Part shown: in pieces, positions 1 through 5,677 of the stretch
Layout of the letters: each line of letters opens with the position of its first letter
Numbering within the stretch: position 1 is the first letter of the stretch
Assembly (NCBI GenBank): GCA_964554215.1
Contig: CAZKND010000063.1
Location: 1-6,180 of the forward strand
DNA: 6,180 bases
Source of the DNA: CAYLJV01 sp964554215
Lineage (GTDB): Archaea; Hadarchaeota; Hadarchaeia; Hadarchaeales; JAGGTB01
Direction of reading: 5' to 3'
Notes under the pieces: model-generated
Databases searched by the model: none
What the model was told of the DNA's origin: nothing
What the model saw: only the letters and a program-made list of their open reading frames with translations
Translations under genes and position numbers: made by a program

Positions 1-1009
1 CTTTCTCTATTCCCTTTTTCAGCATTTTTCTCTCATTTTCGTCTAGTTCTTCACCTTCTGTCTTTCCTCTTTGGAGCCCTTGAACTTCTGCGATTCTTCC
101 TTGCACTTGTGAACTTTGAGATATCGCTAGGGATATCGCCGGTTTGGCGACTTCTGGAACTTTTTCTTTGACGTTTTCTAGTACTGAGATGTTTTTGTTT
201 AGGGCTTTCTCGACGTTTTCGAGCATCTTATTGTCTCTGCTTCGTTTGGCTGCGTTCGTCATCATTCTGTTAGCTATTCTAGACTTCGATTCGATCTGGT
301 TTTCTGCGACTTTCGGGTTATTTTTATACTTTTCAGCCATTTCTCTCATACTTTCACTGATTCGTTCGGCTGATCTCATCTCTGTTCTTTGAACAACTTC
401 CGGAATTTTATCAGAAGCCACATCTCTTATTCTATTTCTCACCTTTTCCAGGTTCTGTTCGGCCTTTTGCGCGTTGTTTTGGACTTCTTTTTCTAAGTTT
501 TCATGGGTTTGAATTCTTCCTACTTCGATGTCTGCTAATACTTCGCCCACTTTTGCGCTTCGTTCAATTGCTATAGTAATTCCTGGTTTGGCTTCGTCAG
601 GTACGTTTTCGTAAACGTTTTCCAGCACGTTGAGGTGTTTTCGGGTTGCTTTTCTAGCTCTCCTAAGTTTCTCGTTGTCTACGGGGCTTTGGATTATCTT
701 TTCCGTTGCGGAGTCAAGCCTGTCATTTGCTTCTACGAGTAAGTTTTGGTAAGCTGCTGCTTTTCCTTTTTCGACCATATTTAGGTATTCAGATCTTCTC
801 TCCTCGGCTCTTTTGAGGTCTAGTTCCTGCCCGCCTGAGAATACTTCTTTTATCGATTCTCCGGCCCTTTCAAGTCCGTATAGGGAATGGTCTGCTTCTA
901 CGTTTGCACTGTCAACTGCTATAGGAGTTGCGAGGGATACTCCGATAACTACTATTAAAGCTACTCCCACGGTTAATCCTGCTACACCTTTTTGATCTAG
1001 TTTTGACAT
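1..1009 (-). CDS. Exported DUF5667-like helical protein, C-terminus beyond window
   Basis: The minus-strand frame is open from ATG at 1009-1007 to the left edge, giving 336 residues without a stop; the C-terminus is missing. Residues 8-27 form a hydrophobic Sec-type signal or anchor, with Ala-rich possible cleavage sites near 31-35. Residues about 38-105 match my memory of the DUF5667 pattern: ADHSLYGLERAGE at 39-51, then a long helix with KRAEERRSEYL at 66-76 and a second helix with N-D-R-L. The rest is predicted almost entirely helical and charged, probably coiled coil. It contains an internal repeat: VLENVYENVPDEAKP (128-142) and VLENVKEKVPEVAKP (276-290), 148 residues apart, with a weaker IPEVV unit near 202-206. 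The start is fixed by a strong ribosome binding site 8 nt upstream. The protein probably acts outside the membrane. Function is unknown. It is divergent from the membrane winged-helix gene at 1309, which may regulate it (inference). Confidence 0.8.
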   Translation of the reverse strand, partial: MSKLDQKGVAGLTVGVALIVVIGVSLATPIAVDSANVEADHSLYGLERAGESIKEVFSGGQELDLKRAEERRSEYLNMVEKGKAAAYQNLLVEANDRLDSATEKIIQSPVDNEKLRRARKATRKHLNVLENVYENVPDEAKPGITIAIERSAKVGEVLADIEVGRIQTHENLEKEVQNNAQKAEQNLEKVRNRIRDVASDKIPEVVQRTEMRSAERISESMREMAEKYKNNPKVAENQIESKSRIANRMMTNAAKRSRDNKMLENVEKALNKNISVLENVKEKVPEVAKPAISLAISQSSQVQGRIAEVQGLQRGKTEGEELDENERKMLKKGIEK

Positions 1010-1017
1010 ATTTTTTT

Positions 1018-1026
1018 CACCTCCTC
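1018..1026 (-). promoter_or_regulatory. Shine-Dalgarno site of the DUF5667-like gene
   Basis: Read on the minus strand the bases are GAGGAGGTG, a near-perfect match to the archaeal anti-SD sequence, ending 8 nt before the ATG at 1009. This decides the start and contrasts with the genes at 1309, 1792 and 5425 (minus), which lack an SD. Confidence 0.85.
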
Positions 1027-1122
1027 TCATCTTTTTGAGTTGGATAATTTGGAGATCTATTTTCATTAGTTGGTCTGTTTGGTTTCATTTCTATCATCTC
1101 AGTTTGTTTGATGTGGTGGAAC

Positions 1123-1131
1123 CTATTTAAG
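1123..1131 (-). promoter_or_regulatory. Probable TATA box for the DUF5667-like gene
   Basis: The minus strand reads CTTAAATAG, a good archaeal TATA element, preceded by a purine/AT-rich BRE-like stretch. Transcription would begin near 1100, giving a leader of about 90 nt that carries the SD site. I see no clear stable structure in that leader. The AAAAAC-C-GTTTTT motif lies about 19 bp upstream (centre to centre). Confidence 0.55.
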
Positions 1132-1135
1132 AAAT

Positions 1136-1153
1136 CTCTAAAAACCGTTTTTT
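1136..1153. promoter_or_regulatory. Candidate operator, copy 1 (AAAAAC-C-GTTTTT)
   Basis: Positions 1140-1152 are an exact inverted repeat with 6-bp arms around a single C. The extended sequence CTCTAAAA(A)CCGTT recurs at 1209-1221, and the core AAC-C-GTT recurs at 5518-5524. The site is just upstream of the minus-strand TATA box, where an archaeal activator or a repressor blocking TFB could bind. Function is inferred; AT-rich intergenic DNA produces such motifs by chance fairly often. Confidence 0.4.
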
Positions 1154-1208
1154 CGACATATTTCAGAATATTTTTAATCTTTATTTCACCTTATGAAGGT
1201 CTATAAGC

Positions 1209-1221
1209 CTCTAAAACCGTT
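1209..1221. promoter_or_regulatory. Candidate operator, copy 2 (CTCTAAAACCGTT)
   Basis: This repeats copy 1 with one A fewer and keeps the AAC-C-GTT core, but its right arm decays to GTTCAT. The centres of copies 1 and 2 are 72 bp apart, near seven helical turns, so both could face the same side of the DNA. It lies between the two divergent genes and could serve either. Weaker than copy 1. Confidence 0.3.
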
Positions 1222-1278
1222 CATAAAGTCTTAAAAGTTCTTATTTTTCACATCCTTACTATTTTTGAAGAGTAAAGT

Positions 1279-1290
1279 ATTTACGTAAAT
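1279..1290. promoter_or_regulatory. Perfect 12-bp palindrome at the promoter position of the 1309 gene
   Basis: ATTTACGTAAAT is its own reverse complement. It covers -30 to -19 relative to the ATG at 1309. That gene has no SD and is probably leaderless, so the palindrome sits where its TATA element should be. It may be an operator overlapping the core promoter, for example for autorepression by the encoded winged-helix protein, or simply the AT-rich promoter itself. Confidence 0.4.
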
Positions 1291-1308
1291 TTAACCCAAA
1301 TGTAAACG

Positions 1309-1737
1309 ATGGATTTTGAAGAAATGGTAAAATTCGTCATTTTGGTCCTGATTTTACAAGGGGCCATGGGCGTGATATTTTTCTTAACAGTTAGATCTAC
1401 GCCAGGTGTCGATTTTGGCAGGTTTAGTCTGGCGATAGTCTTGCTTGTTGTCATTGCCGTTATCGTCGGTGTTTTTCTCTATTGGCTCGTGGGTAGATAT
1501 GTCAGAGAGAGGAGTATCAAGACCGCCATGATGGCGATGTCCGATGATGAGGAGGAAGTTTTGGGCATTGTTATGGATGAGGGCGAGATTAGACAGGATG
1601 ATTTAAGGAAAGAGTTGGATTTTTCGAAATCCAAGTTGAGCGCGCTCCTGAATAATTTGGAAGAGAAGAACGCCATAGAAAAGTCCAGATATAGAAGGAC
1701 GAACAAGATAAAACCTACTGAAGAGTTCCGTCAATGA
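1309..1737 (+). CDS. Membrane-anchored winged-helix (MarR-like) transcriptional regulator
   Basis: This 142-residue protein has two hydrophobic helices, about residues 9-28 and 39-61, joined by a short loop containing R-S-T-P-G. A basic stretch follows (63-71, R-Y-V-R-E-R-S-I-K), which by the positive-inside rule puts the C-terminus in the cytoplasm. Residues 79-137 read as a winged helix: an acidic first helix (EEEVLGIV), then D-D-L-R-K-E-L, then the likely recognition helix SKSKLSALLNNLEEKNAIEK and a basic wing R-Y-R-R-T-N-K. This resembles MarR/ArsR-like domains tethered to membranes in many archaea. No SD precedes the ATG, suggesting a leaderless transcript. It is divergent from the exported DUF5667-like gene and 54 bp upstream of the translin gene, so it may share a transcript with translin and sepS. 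Target and signal are unknown; the role as a DNA-binding regulator is inferred from fold. Confidence 0.8.
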   Translation: MDFEEMVKFVILVLILQGAMGVIFFLTVRSTPGVDFGRFSLAIVLLVVIAVIVGVFLYWLVGRYVRERSIKTAMMAMSDDEEEVLGIVMDEGEIRQDDLRKELDFSKSKLSALLNNLEEKNAIEKSRYRRTNKIKPTEEFRQ

Positions 1738-1791
1738 TTTTCTATCTCGTACCACTTATGAGGATGGACAGATTAACTTTTCTTGATAATT

Positions 1792-2424
1792 ATGGAAAAA
1801 GAAACGGACAAGATACTGAAATATTTGGATAATCAGGAAGAGATCAGGGAAAAATTGTTAGATGTTTCTCGGAAAGCGATTAGAAAGTCTTCTAGTGCGA
1901 TGGCGGCATTTCACAGGGGGGATGTAGAGGGTTATGAAGGGAAACTAGAAGAAATAAAAGAGGATATAGAAACTTTAAACGATATAACTAGCGAAGCACC
2001 TTATTTTTCCGATCATGGTTCTTTGATGGCCGCTCATAGGGAATTTTCCGAAGCCGTACTCACCAAGACTCTGATTGAAGGCGAGGATTTTCCCGATCCG
2101 GATGATTTGAACGTTTCTTATAGGGCTTTTGCCCAGGCCATGGCGGAAAGCATCGGTGAATTGAGGCGCCATGTTTTGAATTTGTTGAGGGATGATGAGC
2201 TTGAGGAAGCGAGAGAGATTCATGATAGGATGGAGAAAGTGTTTAATGAACTGGAACAGTTTGACTATCCGGATTCTATACTATCAGGGATGAGGCGAAA
2301 ACGTGATGGGGCTAGAAAAAGTCTCGAAAAGACGAGAGCAGACGTCACCAGGGCTGTGAGGGAGAGAAAGCTTGAGGAAGCTTTGAAAGATACCGAGAAG
2401 GAGGTTGATGTTGATGAAGTTTGA
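1792..2424 (+). CDS. Translin-family RNA-binding protein (archaeal translin/Trax homologue)
   Basis: The 210-residue, all-helical, acidic protein matches the archaeal translin family in length and pattern. Visible landmarks are EIRE...VSRKAIR (17-31), H-R-E-F-S-E-A (82-88), GELRRHVL (122-129), FDYPDSI (157-163) and the basic R-R-K-R-D-G-A-R helix (168-175) followed by EKTRADVTRAVRE. Family members form octameric shells that bind RNA or single-stranded DNA; Trax-like members cut RNA with acidic residues. E84 and E87 form an ExxE pair, and E119 stands where the family usually has Asp before GELRR, so nuclease activity is possible but unproven. I chose ATG 1792 over an in-frame TTG at 1783: neither has an SD, and ATG is the simpler start. 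The gene overlaps sepS by 11 nt, so the two are probably translationally coupled. It may act on small RNA or tRNA fragments in the cytoplasm (inference). Confidence 0.85.
   Translation: MEKETDKILKYLDNQEEIREKLLDVSRKAIRKSSSAMAAFHRGDVEGYEGKLEEIKEDIETLNDITSEAPYFSDHGSLMAAHREFSEAVLTKTLIEGEDFPDPDDLNVSYRAFAQAMAESIGELRRHVLNLLRDDELEEAREIHDRMEKVFNELEQFDYPDSILSGMRRKRDGARKSLEKTRADVTRAVRERKLEEALKDTEKEVDVDEV
2398..2405 (+). promoter_or_regulatory. Shine-Dalgarno site deciding the sepS start
   Basis: AAGGAGGT lies inside the end of the translin gene and ends 8 nt before ATG 2414. Alternative in-frame starts TTG 2405 and ATG 2408 overlap or crowd the site, so 2414 (protein beginning MKFDVEDL) is favoured. 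Confidence 0.85.
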
Positions 2425-3994
2425 TGTTGAAGACCTTAAGGAAAAATCCGAAGAGGATTATGAGGAGGCTTGGCGAGAGTCAGGTGACCTGTTGGAGGAC
2501 TCGGGTGAGTACTTTTCTTTGGAGGATAGAGGGTCTAGCCATCCATTGTTCGATTTAGTTCAGGAGTTCAGAAAGGTTTTCACCGAAGTTGGCTTTGAAG
2601 AGCAGGTTGTTCCGGCCCTTATAGAGAAGGAGGAGATTGAGAAACAGTACGGCCCTGAAGCACCTATCATATTGGACCGTATATTTTTCTTAGCAGGCTT
2701 GGATCGGTCGGATTTAGGTATTAGTGAGGAGGAGTTGGAAGAGATCAGGGAGGAGGTTCCGGATTTTGATGATGTTTCCACATTGGAGACGATTTTGAGA
2801 GAGTTTAAGAAGGGGGAGGTGGATGCTGATGATTTGCTTGAGGAGATGGTTGAGAGAATTGGCTTGGAGGAGGAGGAAGCTTCTCACATATTGTCTATGT
2901 TTGAAGATTTCAAGAATCTGGAGCCTGTACCTTCCAATATGACCCTTAGGTCCCATACTACAGCTGGTTGGTTCCCGATTTTGGATAAAATGTTAGATAG
3001 GAAATCTCTTCCGATCCAACTTTTCACGGTCGGTCCGAAGTATCGGAGGGAGCAGGAGTTGGATGAGACCCATTTGTACCGGTCTTGGACGGCTTCTATG
3101 GTGATTATGGCGGAAGAAATGAGTTTAGAAGATGGCGAGCGTGTTGCTCGGAAAATTCTAAAAGAGGTTGGGTTTGATGAAGTAAAGTGCGTGGAAAAGA
3201 GCGCTACTTCCAAGTACTATGCTCCAGACTCCGAGTTTGAGATTTTTGTTTCACATCCTGAAACTGGGGATATGATTGAGGTAGGGAATGCAGGATTTTA
3301 TAGTCCCGTCTCTTTGGCGAACTACGACATACCTTTCCCCGTTTTCAATCTGGGTATCGGGCTTGAACGGGTATTAATGCTTAGATCCGGCGAGGACGAT
3401 ATCAGGTCGATTGTTTATCCGTATAAGTACGAGGAATTGGATTTTTCCGATGAAAAACTTTCCCAAATGATTGAGATAGATGAGAAACCGAAAACGGAAG
3501 AGGGGGAGAAGCTAGCTAGTTTGATAGAAAGGACTGCTGAACAGAAAAAAGATGAACCTAGTCCTTGCGAGTTTGAAGTTTTTGAGGGGAAAATTGAAGG
3601 TAAAGAAGTTTCAGTTGATATCATTGAAGAGGAAGAAAATACTCAGCTGGTAGGACCTGCTGGATTTAACGGTGTTTTCACTTATGATGGTAATATCGTG
3701 GGAATTCCTCCGGAGGGTTGGGAGGGTAATGAGTTTTTGCAGGAAGCGAAGTCCGAAGGTGTGGATACGGGTATTACATATATCGAATCATTTTCAAATT
3801 TAGCTGCCAGAGAGATCGAAAAGGCAGCTGGAGAAGGTGAAGACGAGGTAGATATTGGAGTTAAGATGATAGACTCTCTCAACGATATTAATTTGCGTCT
3901 AGAAAGGCCCGCTCGCCGGTATATTACTAATGAAAACAAGAAGATCGATGTAAGGGGTCCTTTCTTTGTATCGGTAAGAGCTGAATTTGAGTAA
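2414..3994 (+). CDS. sepS: O-phosphoseryl-tRNA(Cys) synthetase (SepRS)
   Basis: This class II synthetase joins O-phosphoserine to tRNA(Cys) using ATP; SepCysS then converts the product to Cys-tRNA(Cys), the indirect cysteine route of methanogens and relatives. The 526-residue length fits the family (about 530-540). The start MKFDVEDL and the block SSHPLFD, then YGPEAPIILDRIFFLAGL, are characteristic. MTLRSHTTAGWF is at 176-187, class II motif 2 at 206-214 (VGPKYRREQ) followed by SWTASMVIM (224-232), and motif 3 at 312-324 (NLGIGLERVLMLR). T183, T226 and S228 fall where the phosphate-binding Thr188, Ser231 and Ser233 of the Archaeoglobus enzyme would align by spacing, which would make T226 a Ser-to-Thr change. 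Residues about 93-175 form an acidic helical insertion; about 380-526 form the C-terminal tRNA-recognition region. The gene overlaps translin by 11 nt and is the last gene before a convergent junction. All key motifs look intact. Confidence 0.95.
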   Translation: MKFDVEDLKEKSEEDYEEAWRESGDLLEDSGEYFSLEDRGSSHPLFDLVQEFRKVFTEVGFEEQVVPALIEKEEIEKQYGPEAPIILDRIFFLAGLDRSDLGISEEELEEIREEVPDFDDVSTLETILREFKKGEVDADDLLEEMVERIGLEEEEASHILSMFEDFKNLEPVPSNMTLRSHTTAGWFPILDKMLDRKSLPIQLFTVGPKYRREQELDETHLYRSWTASMVIMAEEMSLEDGERVARKILKEVGFDEVKCVEKSATSKYYAPDSEFEIFVSHPETGDMIEVGNAGFYSPVSLANYDIPFPVFNLGIGLERVLMLRSGEDDIRSIVYPYKYEELDFSDEKLSQMIEIDEKPKTEEGEKLASLIERTAEQKKDEPSPCEFEVFEGKIEGKEVSVDIIEEEENTQLVGPAGFNGVFTYDGNIVGIPPEGWEGNEFLQEAKSEGVDTGITYIESFSNLAAREIEKAAGEGEDEVDIGVKMIDSLNDINLRLERPARRYITNENKKIDVRGPFFVSVRAEFE

Positions 3995-3996
3995 TA

Positions 3997-4067
3997 TTTT
4001 TGCTTATTTAGGATGAAAGAGGTTATTTCAAGGGGCTATTTTTAGGGAATGTATTTTTGGAGTTTTT
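3997..4067 (+). terminator. T-tract terminator region for the translin-sepS transcript
   Basis: Four runs of five T (3997-4001, 4039-4043, 4054-4058, 4063-4067) follow the sepS stop on the plus strand, typical of archaeal U-tract termination. The last three lie inside the 3' end of the convergent minus-strand gene, since only 33 bp separate the two stops. No strong hairpin is seen, and no equally clear terminator is visible for the minus-strand gene. Confidence 0.45.
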
Positions 4068-5425
4068 CTGATATTTTCTGTTCTTAAGCTTATTTCCGCT
4101 TTGATATAATCTCCGTTTAGTTCGGATATGTCGTAACTTTTGGAGCCATTTTCGATTTGGATCGTTTTATCTCCTTGAGTGGTGACCCCGTTATTGCTTG
4201 AGAAAATTTTTATTTCAGCTTCCGTGTTTTCGGGAATTTCTGCGTTTATGACTATATCACTCCATTCTCTATCCAACTTTACTTCTTGCCAATCGATTTC
4301 TAATTTTCCAGATTTGCTTTTGAGTTCTTCAGATCTTAAACCATCTATTGCTAGTATAGGCGTGACAGCTATTCCTCCCCAATTGTTTTGGACCCTTATG
4401 GCGATTAATTCGTTTTCTCCGTAGCTAGATGCATCTATTTTGAAGCCTATCTCTTCGAAATTTTCGTTTTTCCGTCTGAATTTCACATCTGTGCCAATTA
4501 TCACTTCTTGTGGCAGGTAGTCGTCCAGTATTGAGCCTGATCTGTTTGGGAATATCCTACGACCATAAATATCGACGAGCAGAGTATCTATGTCAGATAG
4601 GTCTATTCTTCTAACCCCTAAGATTTCCTGGCCTGGTTTTAGGAATACAGGACTATCTTTTATACCTCCTATTGCTGTTGAGCCTGTGCCGTGAGTGTAC
4701 CAGTTGTCCCAGTTAGCTCTTGCCCCGGTGTTTTCCGGCTTTTTAAATGTCCAACTTTCAGTATTTTCGTCCAGAAATAGGGCCGGCGATATCCGTAGTT
4801 CGTCTTTTATTAAAACAGTGTTTTCGTGGGTACTATCTACCCCCATGTTTATGGAATATGGGTTTGCTTCTCCGGAGCTAAGTAGGAAGAAAGTACCTCC
4901 TATCGCTCCTACTATAACTAATGTGAATATGGTCAGTGCGATATATCTCTGTTTTTTGGATTTTTCACTCGGTACGATGACTTTTTCAGGTTCTATATCC
5001 CCTCTCTTTATTTTGTCCTGTTTTTTCGGGTCGTAAGGTTCGTATACTGTGGTGTAGTCGGTTGATCTGAGGAGTTTTTTTTCCTTCCAGTTGAGTTTTT
5101 CTTTTAATATTTTTGACGGGATTGTGACCGCGAGTGAGTTACCTACGTTAACTATTTTTTTCTCTATAAGGTCGTATTTTTCCTCCATCTCGTTTTTCCA
5201 AATTTCGGTCGCAGGAGTGATTATTAGTCTATTTTTTTCGTCCGTAAAAACTAGGACTTTCGACCCTTTTTCAAGCCCCCACTGCTTACACCAACTAGGG
5301 TCCAAAGTTACACATTTTCTCCCCCCTGTTTCCAGCAGTTTCCTACTGGAGCCCTTTTTTGGGCTTATCCTTTTTTCGATTCCCTTTTCGATTTTTTTCT
5401 CAAAATTTGAGGATATTTTAACCAT
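4028..5425 (-). CDS. Transmembrane regulator: two AbrB/SpoVT-type domains, one membrane helix, extracellular beta-rich domains
   Basis: The 465-residue protein has an unusual layout. After a Lys-rich start, residues about 28-72 read as a swapped-hairpin AbrB domain (KCVTLDPSWCKQWGLEKGSK, then V-L-V-F...L-I-I-T-P). Residues about 88-131 are a second one with the classic K-K-I-V-N-V-G-N-S-L-A-V-T-I-P pattern. After a charged linker, 161-183 is one hydrophobic helix preceded by K-K-Q-R, placing the AbrB part inside and 184-465 outside. The exterior appears to hold two beta-sandwich-like units: about 190-370 (jelly-roll-like, with ELIAIRVQNNWGGIAV) and about 375-465 (DISELNGDYIKAEISL, ending T-P-K-I-H-S-L-K-I), resembling carbohydrate-binding or cell-surface modules. 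Both cysteines of the protein (C38, C46) lie in the first AbrB domain. No SD precedes the ATG. The GH31 gene lies divergently upstream. A one-component regulator sensing an external ligand is inferred; specificity is unknown. Confidence 0.8.
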   Translation of the reverse strand: MVKISSNFEKKIEKGIEKRISPKKGSSRKLLETGGRKCVTLDPSWCKQWGLEKGSKVLVFTDEKNRLIITPATEIWKNEMEEKYDLIEKKIVNVGNSLAVTIPSKILKEKLNWKEKKLLRSTDYTTVYEPYDPKKQDKIKRGDIEPEKVIVPSEKSKKQRYIALTIFTLVIVGAIGGTFFLLSSGEANPYSINMGVDSTHENTVLIKDELRISPALFLDENTESWTFKKPENTGARANWDNWYTHGTGSTAIGGIKDSPVFLKPGQEILGVRRIDLSDIDTLLVDIYGRRIFPNRSGSILDDYLPQEVIIGTDVKFRRKNENFEEIGFKIDASSYGENELIAIRVQNNWGGIAVTPILAIDGLRSEELKSKSGKLEIDWQEVKLDREWSDIVINAEIPENTEAEIKIFSSNNGVTTQGDKTIQIENGSKSYDISELNGDYIKAEISLRTENIRKTPKIHSLKIAP

Positions 5426-5513
5426 TTTTAGCCACTGTTGAATTTTTGTTCGGACACATTTCTAAAAAGGAGAGTTAATGTTAAAAGTAGTTCCGATTTG
5501 GGTCTCATTGCTG

Positions 5514-5529
5514 AAATAACCGTTTTTAG
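5514..5529. promoter_or_regulatory. Candidate operator, copy 3 (AATAAC-C-GTTTTTAG)
   Basis: This site shares the AAC-C-GTT core with copies at 1140-1152 and 1213-1221, and its right arm GTTTTTAG is the mirror of the left arm CTAAAAAC of copy 1. Its centre is about 21 bp upstream of the GH31 TATA box, nearly the same spacing as copy 1 to the DUF5667 TATA box. Binding by a local regulator is inferred. Confidence 0.4.
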
Positions 5530-5537
5530 CAAATTAA

Positions 5538-5546
5538 TTTATATAT
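5538..5546 (+). promoter_or_regulatory. TATA box for the GH31 gene
   Basis: TTTATATAT is the best TATA element in the window, preceded by an A-rich BRE-like AAATTAA. Transcription should begin about 25 bp downstream, near 5567, right at the edge of the N gap, so the GH31 transcript is probably leaderless or has a short leader. Confidence 0.7.
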
Positions 5547-5567
5547 GGGACAAACCTCAAACATAAC

Positions 5568-5677
5568 NNNNNNNNNNNNNNNNNNNNNNNNNNNNNNNNN
5601 NNNNNNNNNNNNNNNNNNNNNNNNNNNNNNNNNNNNNNNNNNNNNNNNNNNNNNNNNNNNNNNNNNNNNNNNNNNNN
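5568..5677. other. Assembly gap (110 N)
   Basis: All bases are unknown. The gap hides the transcription start, start codon and first residues (up to roughly 36 if the gap length is real) of the GH31 gene. Confidence 1.

Noticed and set aside
144..995. Plus-strand ORFs of 82 and 60 codons opposite the DUF5667-like gene
   Set aside because: They are antisense shadows of a continuous 336-codon frame that has a signal peptide and a strong SD.
1256..1275. Inverted repeat TTACT...AGTAA upstream of the 1309 gene
   Set aside because: Arms of only five AT-rich base pairs with a 10-nt loop are expected by chance; the nearby 12-bp palindrome is far stronger.
1783..1791. TTG start for the translin gene, adding M-I-I
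   Set aside because: No SD supports it, and ATG follows three codons later; the extra residues are not a family feature.
5075..5082. Run of eight T (A8 on the coding strand) in the AbrB-type regulator gene, a possible slippage site
   Set aside because: The frame is intact on both sides and encodes a sensible K-E-K-K sequence at the end of the second AbrB domain; no alternative product is evident.
4179..5441. Plus-strand ORFs of 81-116 codons opposite the AbrB-type regulator
   Set aside because: They are Ser/Phe-rich translations antisense to a coherent domain-bearing protein and show no recognisable motif.
5478..5519. 13-codon ORF (MLKVVPIWVSLLK) with an upstream AAGGAG at 5466-5472
   Set aside because: It ends before the strong TATA box at 5538, so it would not be on the GH31 transcript. 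It is very short, has no support from similarity, and lies in AT-rich intergenic DNA.
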